This document shows, piece by piece, positions 35,646-43,830 of a DNA stretch of 64,000 bases. Each line of letters begins with the position of its first letter. Position 1 is the first letter of the stretch. Made by a program: the position numbers and the translations under genes. This DNA comes from Streptomyces sp. CB01635 (GTDB taxonomy: Bacteria; Actinomycetota; Actinomycetes; Streptomycetales; Streptomycetaceae): the NCBI RefSeq assembly GCF_002803065.1, contig NZ_NNBL01000003.1:703461-767460 (forward strand), given 5' to 3'. The notes below the pieces were generated by a model. It was given only the letters and a program-made list of their open reading frames with translations. It did no database searches and was not told where the DNA came from.

Positions 35646-36137
35646 CTACTTCGGAAGGTTGGCCTCGATCGCGGCGAGCACCTCGGGGGCGTCCGGCACG
35701 ACCTGCGGCGAGAAGCGGGCGACGACCTCGCCCTTGGGGGAGAGCACGAACTTCTCGAAGTTCCAGCGGATGTCCCCGTCGTGGCCCTCCGCGTCCGCCG
35801 TGGTGACCAGACGCTCGTACAGCGGGTGGCGCGCGTCGCCGTTCACCTCGACCTTCTCGGTCATCGGGAACGTCACCCCGTACGTCGCCGAGCAGAACTC
35901 GGCGATCTCCTCGGCGCTGCCGGGCTCCTGGCCCATGAACTGGTTGCAGGGGACCCCGAGCACGCTGAAGCCGCGGCTCGCGTACTCGGCGTGGAGCTGC
36001 TCCAGGGCCGCGTACTGCGGGGTGAGGCCGCACTTCGAGGCCACATTGACGATGAGGACGGCCTTGCCCTCGTACTGGGGGAGGTCGGCGGGGCCGCCCT
36101 GGAGGGCGGCGATCTCGACATTCTCGTAGACAGACAT
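35646..36137 (-). CDS. Glutathione-peroxidase-family thiol peroxidase
   Basis: This 163-residue protein has the normal bacterial GPx length. It carries the peroxidatic site NVASKCGLTPQY with Cys near residue 36, the LGVPCNQFMGQEPG segment near 70 with the second Cys, and WNFEKFVL, completing the Cys-Gln-Trp-Asn tetrad. As in other actinobacteria, the real electron donor is likely thioredoxin or mycothiol rather than glutathione. The ATG at 36137 starts MSVYENVEI. It is divergent from mscR, which suggests shared oxidative or aldehyde stress use, an inference. Confidence 0.92.
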   Translation of the reverse strand: MSVYENVEIAALQGGPADLPQYEGKAVLIVNVASKCGLTPQYAALEQLHAEYASRGFSVLGVPCNQFMGQEPGSAEEIAEFCSATYGVTFPMTEKVEVNGDARHPLYERLVTTADAEGHDGDIRWNFEKFVLSPKGEVVARFSPQVVPDAPEVLAAIEANLPK

Positions 36138-36253
36138 GCTTCGGATGTTAGCGACCCGTGCGGTCGCGCTCCTCGTCACCCCGGTCCGGATCGGGGGCCC
36201 ATCTGTGAAGATGGCCAAGAACGATGCGACGAGCGAGTGGAGGGCTGATCGTC

Positions 36254-37339
36254 ATGGCGCAGCAGGTGCGAGGCGTGATCGCGCGGGCCAAGGGAGAGCC
36301 GGTGCGGATCGAGACGATCGTCGTGCCGGATCCGGGGCCAGGGGAGGCCGTGGTCAAGATCCAGGCGTGCGGGGTGTGCCATACCGACCTGCACTACCGG
36401 GAGGGCGGCATCAACGACGAGTTCCCGTTCCTGCTCGGTCATGAGGCGGCCGGTGTCGTCGAGGCGGTCGGTGACGGGGTCACCGAGGTCGCGCCGGGCG
36501 ACTTCGTGATCCTCAACTGGCGTGCCGTGTGCGGTCAGTGCCGCGCCTGCCTGCGCGGGCGCCCCCAGTACTGCTTCGACACGCACAACGCGAAGCAGAA
36601 GATGACGCTCCTCGACGGCACGGAGCTCTCGCCCGCGCTCGGGATCGGCGCGTTCGCCGACAAGACGCTCGTCGCCGCCGGGCAGTGCACCAAGGTCGAC
36701 CCGGAGGCGTCGCCCGCCGCAGCGGGTCTGCTCGGCTGCGGCGTCATGGCCGGTCTCGGCGCCGCCATCAACACGGGCAACGTGGGCCGCGGCGACTCCG
36801 TCGCCGTCATCGGCTGCGGCGGGGTCGGCGCGGCGGCCGTGACCGGCGCCCACCTCGCCGGTGCCGGGAAGATCATCGCCATCGACATCGACGACAAGAA
36901 ACTGGCGACGGCCAGGAAGCTCGGCGCCACGCACACCGTCAACTCCCGCTCCACCGACCCGGTCGAGGCCGTACGCGAGCTGACCGGAGGGTTCGGCGCC
37001 GACGTCGTCATCGAGGCGGTCGGCCGCCCGGAGACCTACAAGCAGGCCTTCTACGCCCGCGACCTCGCCGGAACCGTCGTCCTCGTCGGCGTCCCCACGC
37101 CCGAGATGCAGCTCGAACTGCCCCTGCTCGACGTGTTCGGGCGCGGCGGCGCTCTCAAGTCGTCCTGGTACGGCGACTGTCTGCCCTCGCGCGACTTCCC
37201 GATGCTGATCGACCTCTACCGGCAGGGTCGGCTCGACCTCGACACGTTCGTGACCGAGACGATCGCCCTGGAGGACGTGGAGAAAGCGTTCGAGCGGATG
37301 CACCACGGCGACGTGCTGCGCTCGGTGGTGATCTTCTGA
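36254..37339 (+). CDS. mscR: S-(hydroxymethyl)mycothiol dehydrogenase
   Basis: This 361-residue zinc alcohol dehydrogenase has the catalytic zinc region [14 protein letters not shown] and GHEAAG, a structural zinc lobe [15 protein letters not shown] and the Rossmann motif GCGGVG near residue 190. It oxidises the formaldehyde-mycothiol adduct to S-formylmycothiol and can reduce S-nitrosomycothiol. The ATG at 36254 has GGAGGG about ten bases upstream, so the frame reaching 36224 is not used. Its stop overlaps the start of the MBL hydrolase gene (TGATG), a pairing also seen in mycobacteria. Confidence 0.93.
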   Translation: MAQQVRGVIARAKGEPVRIETIVVPDPGPGEAVVKIQACGVCHTDLHYREGGINDEFPFLLGHEAAGVVEAVGDGVTEVAPGDFVILNWRAVCGQCRACLRGRPQYCFDTHNAKQKMTLLDGTELSPALGIGAFADKTLVAAGQCTKVDPEASPAAAGLLGCGVMAGLGAAINTGNVGRGDSVAVIGCGGVGAAAVTGAHLAGAGKIIAIDIDDKKLATARKLGATHTVNSRSTDPVEAVRELTGGFGADVVIEAVGRPETYKQAFYARDLAGTVVLVGVPTPEMQLELPLLDVFGRGGALKSSWYGDCLPSRDFPMLIDLYRQGRLDLDTFVTETIALEDVEKAFERMHHGDVLRSVVIF

Positions 37340-37971
37340 TGGCGGGCGCGCGCATCGAACACCTCGTCACGTCCGGCACGTTCTCCCTCGACGGGGGCAC
37401 CTGGGACGTCGACAACAACGTATGGCTCGTCGGGGACGACAGCGAGGTCGTCGTGATCGACGCGGCGCACGACGCCGACGCGATCGCCGAGGCCGTGGGC
37501 GACCGGAGGCTCGTCGCCATCGTGTGCACCCACGCGCACGACGACCACATCGACGCGGCACCCGCGCTCGCCGAGCGCACCGGGGCGCCCATCCTCCTGC
37601 ACCCCGCGGACACGGAGCTGTGGAAGCAGAAGCACCCCGACCGCACGCCTGACGGAGAACTCGCCGATGGTCAGCAACTTGCCGTGGCGGGCGTGGAGTT
37701 GACCGTGCTGCACACGCCGGGGCACTGCCAAGGCGCGGTCAGCCTGTACGCGCCGGAACTCGGCGCCGTCTTCACGGGGGACACCCTGTTCGCGGGTGGC
37801 CCGGGTGCGACGGGGCGGTCGTTCAGCGACTTCCCGACCATCGTCGAGTCGATCAGGGAGCGGCTCCTCACGCTGCCGCCGGAGACCGTCGTACGGACGG
37901 GGCACGGCGACGGCACGACGATCGGGGCGGAGGCGCCCCACCTGGAGGAGTGGATCGCCAGGGGGCACTGA
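37339..37971 (+). CDS. MBL-fold hydrolase coupled to mycothiol dehydrogenase
   Basis: This 210-residue metallo-beta-lactamase fold has THAHDDHIDA (two-metal motif near residues 64-73), HTPGHCQGAVSLY near 131, FTGDTLFAG near 150 and a last ligand in RTGHGDGTTIG, as in glyoxalase II-like thioesterases. It is translated from an overlap with the mscR stop. The simplest role is hydrolysis of S-formylmycothiol to formate and mycothiol, finishing formaldehyde removal; this is inferred from the fold and coupling. The direct product assignment is not proven by sequence. Confidence 0.88.
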   Translation: MAGARIEHLVTSGTFSLDGGTWDVDNNVWLVGDDSEVVVIDAAHDADAIAEAVGDRRLVAIVCTHAHDDHIDAAPALAERTGAPILLHPADTELWKQKHPDRTPDGELADGQQLAVAGVELTVLHTPGHCQGAVSLYAPELGAVFTGDTLFAGGPGATGRSFSDFPTIVESIRERLLTLPPETVVRTGHGDGTTIGAEAPHLEEWIARGH

Positions 37972-38041
37972 GCCGGGCGATCAGGCCGGATGATCAGGCC
38001 GGGCGGCAGACAGCGCGCTGCCGCCCGGAAGGGCCTGGTCG

Positions 38042-38452
38042 TCAGGGGTGGGCGAGTACGGCGCGAACCGTCTTTCCGCCGTAGGGGTCGCTCACCACGC
38101 ACATACGGCGCGACAGCGCGTCGACGAGCGAGATGCCGCGGCCCGACTCCGCGGACAGCGAATCCGGCTTGCGGCGCGGGTGCTGCGGGCTGTCGTCGTG
38201 GACCGAGACGGTCAGCTCGTCCGCGTCCAGGCACAGACTCATACGGCAGTGACTGCCCTTGATCCGGGCCGCGTTGGCGACCAGCTCCGAGACGACGAGC
38301 ACCGCGTCGTGCGCGCCGCCCGCGCTTCGTCCCGCGAGAAAGTCATGGGTGAGGCGCCGGGCCCAGCGGGCCGAGCCCGAGCCCTGCGGCAACAGGTACT
38401 CCACGCGTGCTGGCCGCCGTACGGCGCGCTTGGGCGCACGCATGACGATCAC
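38042..38452 (-). CDS. ATP-binding anti-sigma-factor-like protein (HATPase_c_2)
   Basis: This 136-residue protein is of the RsbW/SpoIIAB-like GHKL type abundant in streptomycetes. It has the N box in VLVVSELVANAARIKG, the G1 region VSVHDDSPQHP and the G2-like GRGISLVDALSRRM. Such proteins act as serine kinases or switches for anti-anti-sigma factors, or as stand-alone ATP-binding regulators. The GTG at 38452 overlaps the stop of the VanZ gene; an ATG at 38443 would shorten it by three residues. Partner proteins are not adjacent. Confidence 0.85.
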   Translation of the reverse strand: MIVMRAPKRAVRRPARVEYLLPQGSGSARWARRLTHDFLAGRSAGGAHDAVLVVSELVANAARIKGSHCRMSLCLDADELTVSVHDDSPQHPRRKPDSLSAESGRGISLVDALSRRMCVVSDPYGGKTVRAVLAHP

Positions 38453-39135
38453 TTCCTTCCGTCGCCTGTGGCGCCGGGTGTTCTCCGGTAACGAGCCCCA
38501 TTCCCCGGCATCCTGATCGCCAAGCGGTTACGGCCCGACGGCCGTGCGAGGGCGTGGTAGCTGTGTCCGATGCGGCGCCCGAGCAGGAAGTAGGCGATCA
38601 GGGCGCCCGTCGTATTCAGGATCACGTCGTCCACATCGAAGGCGCGCCCCTCGACGATCGCGCCCTGCGCCAGCTCCACGAGCGCCATCACGAGCACCGT
38701 CACCGCGAGCACCCGCATCATGCGGCCCTTGCGCGCCACAAGCACCGGAAGCAGCAGCCCGAAGGGCGCGCCGAGCAGCAGGTTCCCGCCGATCTGCTTG
38801 CACGCGCCGAGGAACGTGTACGACTCGGCGTACTGGCGCAGGGAGTGTCCCGGCCGCATGTTGGACCCCGCGACGTCCGCCGACGCCGGGGACGGCGTCA
38901 GGGTCAGCCGGGCGAGGACCGCGGAGAACGCCACGAGCGCCAAGAACGCGAAGCCGGCGATGAGCGCTCGGGCGGCGATCCGCCCCCACGGCACCGGCTT
39001 CCGTGTCGCCGGCTTACGCGCCACCGGTTTCCGTGGCACCCGCTTCCTCGACGACCGCTTCCGTGCCTCGCCCTTACGATCCCGGCCCTTACGGTCCTGG
39101 CCCTTTCTCCGACGTGCCGCACTCTCTGGGGTCAT
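38449..39135 (-). CDS. VanZ-family membrane protein with a basic N-terminal tail
   Basis: This protein of about 228 residues has an N-terminal tail of some 50 residues made of Lys/Arg-rich repeats (RKPVARKPATRKPVP). Four hydrophobic helices follow, including NLLLGAPFGLLLPVL and the VanZ-type FDVDDVILNTTGALIAYFLLGRR. VanZ proteins are linked to glycopeptide tolerance in enterococci; the role of the many streptomycete copies is unknown. The ATG at 39135 lacks a clear ribosome site, so the true start could be inside the basic tail. It overlaps the ATP-binding gene by four bases. Confidence 0.75.
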   Translation of the reverse strand: MTPESAARRRKGQDRKGRDRKGEARKRSSRKRVPRKPVARKPATRKPVPWGRIAARALIAGFAFLALVAFSAVLARLTLTPSPASADVAGSNMRPGHSLRQYAESYTFLGACKQIGGNLLLGAPFGLLLPVLVARKGRMMRVLAVTVLVMALVELAQGAIVEGRAFDVDDVILNTTGALIAYFLLGRRIGHSYHALARPSGRNRLAIRMPGNGARYRRTPGATGDGRK

Positions 39136-39188
39136 GGAGGCCGGTTGCCCCCGCGCGCCCCGGCCAATCCGGCTCGGGACCGTCCGCG

Positions 39189-39473
39189 TCAGCTCTGCGT
39201 CTCCGGAGGGTGCGTCAGGGAGTCCAGGAACCGCTGCAGCGCGGGCGGTCCTTCGCCGCAGCGGCCGCGCTCGACGTGCGGTATCGACAGCTTTCCCAGG
39301 CGCAGGTCCTGCGCCTCCATGGCCTGCGCCAAGTGCAGTCGTTCCAGGGCACGTTCGGCGGCTGTCTGACGTACGTACTCGACCACCGTCACGCCCAGGT
39401 GGTCCGCGTGCGAGCGGACCGCGTCGTACTCGTCCGGCGTGAAGAGGTCCCGCAGAAGGGCAGTACCGTCCAT
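39189..39473 (-). CDS. Small hypothetical protein
   Basis: This is a 94-residue acidic to neutral protein without signal peptide or membrane helix. Its first 45 residues (LFTPDEYDAVRSHADHLGVTVVEYVRQTAAERALE) look helical and could form a small ribbon-helix-helix-like or dimerising domain. A GGAGCGG sequence lies about 12 bases before the ATG. I do not recognise the family. It lies just upstream of the VanZ gene on the same strand, 53 bases apart. Confidence 0.55.
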   Translation of the reverse strand: MDGTALLRDLFTPDEYDAVRSHADHLGVTVVEYVRQTAAERALERLHLAQAMEAQDLRLGKLSIPHVERGRCGEGPPALQRFLDSLTHPPETQS

Positions 39474-39589
39474 GGCGGCATGATGCCGCTCCCGGCCGAC
39501 GCGCGTGGGCGTACGGCATATTCAGCGCCCGATCGCGTGGCGTTCGCCGTCATCACGCGTACTGGTCTCCTCCGCAAATCTCCGATAAC

Positions 39590-39608
39590 TTAGGCAAGGC
39601 TTACCTAA
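39590..39608 (+). promoter_or_regulatory. Iron box (DmdR/IdeR operator)
   Basis: TTAGGCAAGGCTTACCTAA is a 19-bp palindrome that fits the actinobacterial iron box (TTAGGTTAGGCTAACCTAA) with three differences, and the dyad extends by one base on each side. It abuts the ribosome site AAGGAGG of the DUF2470 gene, so iron-loaded DmdR would block transcription start. Confidence 0.85.
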
Positions 39609-39618
39609 GGAGGTTCGG

Positions 39619-40314
39619 ATGGGTGTCCGACAGATCAGTACCGCCGCTCCCACCGCGGCGGCACGCGCGCGATCAATGCTCGCCACCGCCTGGTCGTGCG
39701 AAGTGACGACGGACATCGGGCGGGAGGACCTCGTCGGATCCCATCGCGTCACCGATGACGGCGAGCTAAGGATCCAGCCGCCGGACGACAGCCTTCTGTC
39801 CGCCGCCGTGCTCTGCGCGCCCCGGGGTGAGCCGACCGCGCTCATCGAGTTCGCGGACGCCGCGCCGGTACCCGTCAGGGACCGGATCCGCGCGCGTCTG
39901 TGGCTGTCCGGGTCGCTCGAGCCCGATGGCGACCAGTTCGTGCTCAGGCCCATCCGCGCCGTACTCCAGACGCGTACCGGCCGCACGGGCATCGATCTCG
40001 ACGAACTCGCCGAGACCGCGCCCGACCCCCTCACCGCGGCAGAACCCCGCCTGCTCACCCATCTCGCCGACTGCCACCCCGAGGCCGTCGAGCAGCTCAC
40101 CCGGCTCGTCGACGTGGACAGCCTGCACGGCGTCGTCCGGGTCCAGCCCCTGGCCGTCGACCGGCACGGGCTCACCCTCCGGCTCGAACGCATCCGCGGC
40201 CAGGCCGACGTGCGCCTCCCGTTCCACGCGCCCGCCGACGACCTGGCCCAGCTGAACGAGCGCATGCACGCCCTGCTTTCGTCCGCGCAGGCGGTCAGCC
40301 GCCGTCGCAGGTGA
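39619..40314 (+). CDS. DUF2470-domain protein under iron control
   Basis: This 231-residue protein starts with AAARARSMLATAWSCEV and ends with a DUF2470 region (about residues 140-225, with LLTHLADCHPEAVEQL and LRLERIRGQADVRLPF). DUF2470 forms the C-terminal part of HugZ-type heme-binding or heme-degrading proteins and the family is often tied to iron supply. The iron box at 39590 and the AAGGAGG site make it an iron-starvation gene. A direct role in heme iron use or siderophore reduction is plausible, but no catalytic residue is evident. Its 3' end overlaps the convergent small secreted protein gene by 20 bases. Confidence 0.85.
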   Translation: MGVRQISTAAPTAAARARSMLATAWSCEVTTDIGREDLVGSHRVTDDGELRIQPPDDSLLSAAVLCAPRGEPTALIEFADAAPVPVRDRIRARLWLSGSLEPDGDQFVLRPIRAVLQTRTGRTGIDLDELAETAPDPLTAAEPRLLTHLADCHPEAVEQLTRLVDVDSLHGVVRVQPLAVDRHGLTLRLERIRGQADVRLPFHAPADDLAQLNERMHALLSSAQAVSRRRR

Positions 40315-40585
40315 GGTCGGCGGCGCGCATGAATCCGAGGGGCGCGCCGTTGTCCGTACGCGAGACCCGCCACAGCTCGTCCGCGCCCTGCCGTGTGCCG
40401 TTGACCGGGACGCCCGGGTCCAGATAGCCGACGATGTCCGTCCACGGATTGTTGCCCGCGTAGATCGGGGCGTCCTCGTGCGTGGCGAAACACGTGCCGC
40501 CCGCCTGCGCCGTGCCGCCGAGCAGGGGCACGGAGGCGAGGAGCAGGGCCGCGGGCAGCAGCAGTCGGAAGCGGGTGCGGATCAC
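40295..40585 (-). CDS. Small secreted SH3-like protein
   Basis: This 96-residue protein has a clear signal peptide: FRLLLPAALLLASVPLLGGTAQA followed by GGTCFATHEDAP. The mature part of about 65 residues has two cysteines (CFATHED and DLTCDGG), likely a disulfide, and a bacterial SH3-like pattern ending in APLGFMRAADLTC. Such domains bind cell-wall material. The GTG at 40585 is preceded by AGAGAGG at a suitable distance. Function is unknown. Confidence 0.75.
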   Translation of the reverse strand: MIRTRFRLLLPAALLLASVPLLGGTAQAGGTCFATHEDAPIYAGNNPWTDIVGYLDPGVPVNGTRQGADELWRVSRTDNGAPLGFMRAADLTCDGG

Positions 40586-40645
40586 GGGGGTGCCTCTCTG
40601 GGGGGCGGCTGAACGTCGGCTGAAGGTTCGGCGACCCGGCACAGG

Positions 40646-41734
40646 CTAGGGGCGCAGGATCCGCTCGCCGGGGACGCCGCTCACCGGCGGTTCGGCCTCC
40701 CGCACCGGTTCCGAACGCCGAAACGCCCACGGCACGCGCGGCTCCACGGCGAACCGGAAGACCCACCGCACGGGAGACGTACACAGAAGGGTGATGACGG
40801 CGACCGCCGTGGCCGTCACCGCCAGTTCGCCCGCCGGAGTGTGCAGCCATGGGTGGTCGTACCAGCCCCAGAAGCGCGACGACTTGATGAGGAAGCCGTG
40901 CAGCAGGTACGCGTACAGCGTCCCCGTGCCCAGTGTCGTGAACGGTGTCTTCCGTCCCGGCACCCACGCCAGGAAGCAGGCGCTGAGGACGACGGCGAGG
41001 GCGAACAGGGCAGGGGTCGTGACCAGTCCCGCCCAGGCGGGGGCGCCGAGGCCGGTGACGCTGCCCCGGTGGTAGAACCAGCCCGCGTCGAACCAGGGAG
41101 CCACCGCGTACGCGGCGATCAGCGTCGCGGCCGCCACGGGCAGCGCCCACAGCCGGGCCTGCCGCGTGCGCAGCCGCTCGAAGTGCTCGGGCCGCAGCGT
41201 CAGTCCGAGAACGAAGAACGGCAGGAAACCCACCACCCGTTGGAGTGCCAGGTCCCCGCCCGCGTCCGGTGCCATCGACACGAGCATGGCCGACGCCAGG
41301 GCGACTGGTACCGGGTGTCGCAGTTGCAGCCAGAGGGGTGTGGTGAGCCGCCAGATGAACAGGGCGACCAGGAACCACATCAGATACCAGGGGTCGAGCA
41401 GGCTGATCGGATACCCCGGATCGTCCTGCGCCCACCGGTAGAACAGCGTGTACGCGACCTCGAACACCACGTACGGCACCACGACCCCGCCGACGAGACG
41501 GCGCAGCCGGCCCGGCGCCATGTCGAAACTCCGCGAGAAATAGCCGGAGATGAGAGCGAACGCCGGCATGTGGAAGGCGTACACACCGAGATACACGGCC
41601 GTCACCGTGCGGCTCCCGTACGTCAGCGGCTCCCACGCGTGCCCGCATGCCACGAGCACGATCGTCAGGTATTTCGCGTTGTCGAAGTACGGGTCCCGTG
41701 CTCCTGGTACGGCCGGTCCGTGGCGCCTGTCCAT
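40646..41734 (-). CDS. Membrane acyltransferase of the acyltransferase 3 family
   Basis: This 362-residue protein has ten or so membrane helices. It starts YFDNAKYLTIVLVACGHAWEPL with the conserved His, and has YAFHMPAFALISGYF near residue 52 and LLDPWYLMWFLVALFIWRL near 112, as in fucose 4-O-acetylase-like acyltransferases. It would transfer an acetyl or other acyl group to an extracytoplasmic glycan or lipid. The gene stands alone. A link to the polysaccharide locus 30 kb away is possible but unsupported. Confidence 0.86.
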   Translation of the reverse strand: MDRRHGPAVPGARDPYFDNAKYLTIVLVACGHAWEPLTYGSRTVTAVYLGVYAFHMPAFALISGYFSRSFDMAPGRLRRLVGGVVVPYVVFEVAYTLFYRWAQDDPGYPISLLDPWYLMWFLVALFIWRLTTPLWLQLRHPVPVALASAMLVSMAPDAGGDLALQRVVGFLPFFVLGLTLRPEHFERLRTRQARLWALPVAAATLIAAYAVAPWFDAGWFYHRGSVTGLGAPAWAGLVTTPALFALAVVLSACFLAWVPGRKTPFTTLGTGTLYAYLLHGFLIKSSRFWGWYDHPWLHTPAGELAVTATAVAVITLLCTSPVRWVFRFAVEPRVPWAFRRSEPVREAEPPVSGVPGERILRP

Positions 41735-41843
41735 CGTTCCCCTTGAGCCCTTCGCGGTGCATGACCCATGGTGCCCTGCCCGATAGGGCCCGTTTCATGA
41801 CACACTCCCGGGTGCCCTTTTTCCGACCCTTCGGAAGGTCAGG

Positions 41844-43046
41844 ATGAGCAGCAGGAAGCTGATAACGGCGGCGCGTGTGGTGACCGGTCCGGGCGGCCGC
41901 TGTGTCGAGGACGGTGCCGTTCTCACGGACGGGGACACCGTGGTCGCGGCCGGGAGACGCTCCGACGTCGAGGCCCTGGCGGACGAGCGGGACGAGCGCA
42001 TCGCGCTGCCGGGAACCACCGTGCTGCCGGGACTCGTCGACGCGCACGTCCACCTCGTCTTCGACGCGGGTACGGACCCGGTCGGGACGCTCGAAGGGCA
42101 GGACGACGACGCGCTGCTCGCCGTCATGAGGGAGCGCGCCGCGCGGCTCGTGGCGAGCGGCGTCACCACGGTGCGGGACCTGGGGGACCGCGGGAGGCTC
42201 ACGCTGCGGCTGCGCGAGGAGATCGAGTCGGGCGCGGTGCCGGGACCCAGGATCGTCGCCGCGACGACGCCCGTCACCCCTGAGGGCGGTCACTGCTGGT
42301 TCCTGGGCGGTGAAGTCGGCAGCGAGCGCGAACTACGTGACCTGGTAAGGCGGAACGCCGAACTGGGCGCCGACGTGATCAAGGTCATGGCGACCGGCGG
42401 TGCCCTGACGCGCGGTGGACCGGCCACGTGGCAGGCCCAGTTCGGCGCGGGTGAGCTTGCCGTCGTCGTCGAGGAGGCGCACGGTGCCGGGCTGCCGGTC
42501 GCCGCCCATGCGCACGGCACTGCGGGGATCGAGGCCGCGGTGACCGCGGGCGTCGACACGCTCGAACACTGCACCTGGATGACCGAGGACGGCAACGATC
42601 TGCGCGATGACGTGCTCGACGCCATCGTGGAGCGCGGGATCCGCGTATGCCCGACCGTCAGTCCGCACTGGCGGATGCTGCCGACCGTGTTCGGGGCCGA
42701 GCGCGCCGAGAGGCTGTTCGGCCAGGTGCGGACCATGGCGGAACGCGGGGTTCGGTTCATCGCCGGTACCGACGCAGGGGTGCAGCGCGCCGGGTTCGAC
42801 GGCCTGCGCCCGAGCCTGACGTTCTTCGAGCACATCGGGATGCCGGCGCCGCGCGTCATCGACATGGCCACCACCGAGGCCGCCGACGCGCTCGGCGCCG
42901 GCGGCCGCGCGGGACTGCTCGCCCCGGGGCGCCCGGCCGACCTGATCGCCGTGGGCAGCGACCCGCGCGCCGGCCTCGAGGCGCTCGCGGACCTGCGGTT
43001 CGTCATGAGCCGGGGGGAGCTGATCCCGCCTCAGCGCGCGGTGTAG
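41844..43046 (+). CDS. Amidohydrolase family protein (imidazolonepropionase/prolidase-like)
   Basis: This 400-residue metal-dependent hydrolase has the TIM-barrel amidohydrolase pattern: GLVDAHVHLVFD near residues 62-73, the metal-bridging lysine region GADVIKVMATGGALTRGG near 170, AAHAHGTAGIEAAVTAGVDTLEHC near 217-240 and AGTDAGVQ near 308. Substrates in this subgroup include peptidase-type dipeptides and lactams; none can be singled out. The ATG follows a GGAAGGTCAGG sequence. Its last 16 bases overlap the convergent SDR gene. Confidence 0.88.
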   Translation: MSSRKLITAARVVTGPGGRCVEDGAVLTDGDTVVAAGRRSDVEALADERDERIALPGTTVLPGLVDAHVHLVFDAGTDPVGTLEGQDDDALLAVMRERAARLVASGVTTVRDLGDRGRLTLRLREEIESGAVPGPRIVAATTPVTPEGGHCWFLGGEVGSERELRDLVRRNAELGADVIKVMATGGALTRGGPATWQAQFGAGELAVVVEEAHGAGLPVAAHAHGTAGIEAAVTAGVDTLEHCTWMTEDGNDLRDDVLDAIVERGIRVCPTVSPHWRMLPTVFGAERAERLFGQVRTMAERGVRFIAGTDAGVQRAGFDGLRPSLTFFEHIGMPAPRVIDMATTEAADALGAGGRAGLLAPGRPADLIAVGSDPRAGLEALADLRFVMSRGELIPPQRAV

Positions 43047-43822
43047 GCGCCGTCCACGAGGTGGTAGCTGCCGTGCACGAAGGAGGCCCGGTCGGAGAGC
43101 AGGAACGCGATCAGTTCGGCGACCTCCTCGGCGTGACCGAGGCGGCCCGCCGGGTGCAGCGCCGTCAGCGCGTCGTACGCGTCCTGGTCCATCTGCCGCA
43201 GCAGCGGGGTGTCGATGAAGCCGGGGCCGACCGCGTTCACGCGGATGCCCTTCGCCGCGTACTCGGTGGCCGCGGTCTTCGTCAGGCCGACGACGCCGTG
43301 CTTCGCGGCGACGTAGGCGGGGGAGCCGGCGAAGCCGACCGAGCCGAGGATCGACGCGACGTTCACGATGGCGCCGCCCTTGCCGGACGCCTCGATGGCG
43401 GGCAGCTCGTGGCGCATCGAGTAGAAAACACCGTCGAGGTTCGTGCGGAGGACGCGATTCCAGACATCGATGTCGTAGTCACCGGTGGGGGCGCTCTCGC
43501 CGCCGATCCCGGCGTTGTTGACGGCCAGTTCGAGGCCGCCGAAGGTGTCGACGGAGAACTTCACTGCGGCCTCGACCGACTCCGGCTTCGTGACGTCCAC
43601 GGCGACGGCCGCGGCGATGATGCCCTCGGCCTTCAGCTCGGCGGCGGCCTTCTCGGCGCCGTCGGCGTTGTAGTCGGCGATCACGGCGTTCGCGCCGCCA
43701 CGGCCCAGGCGTCGGGCGGTGGCGAGGCCGATACCCGAGGCGGCTCCGGTGACAAGGGCGGTCCTGCCGGCGAACTCGGTCGCGTAGTCGCTGACGGGTG
43801 CCGGGGTGTTCGTGTTGCTCAT
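43031..43822 (-). CDS. SDR-family oxidoreductase
   Basis: This 263-residue classical short-chain dehydrogenase has the cofactor motif TGAASGIG near residue 25, NNAGIGG near 100, the active-site Ser in VNVASILGSVG and the YVAAK pair near 169. The C-terminus ends FVHGSYHLVDGAYTAR. It reduces a ketone or oxidises an alcohol with NAD(P)H. It begins eight bases after the stop of the TetR gene upstream, so it is the target gene in a repressor-enzyme operon controlled by the operators at 44516-44547. Confidence 0.9.
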   Translation of the reverse strand: MSNTNTPAPVSDYATEFAGRTALVTGAASGIGLATARRLGRGGANAVIADYNADGAEKAAAELKAEGIIAAAVAVDVTKPESVEAAVKFSVDTFGGLELAVNNAGIGGESAPTGDYDIDVWNRVLRTNLDGVFYSMRHELPAIEASGKGGAIVNVASILGSVGFAGSPAYVAAKHGVVGLTKTAATEYAAKGIRVNAVGPGFIDTPLLRQMDQDAYDALTALHPAGRLGHAEEVAELIAFLLSDRASFVHGSYHLVDGAYTAR

Positions 43823-43830
43823 GGTGCGGT

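Noticed and set aside
39522..42293. A 923-codon open frame on the minus strand across several genes
   Set aside because: It is a shadow frame: its translation is Arg/Gly/Pro-rich low complexity and it crosses the DUF2470, acyltransferase and amidohydrolase genes, which have clear family motifs in other frames.
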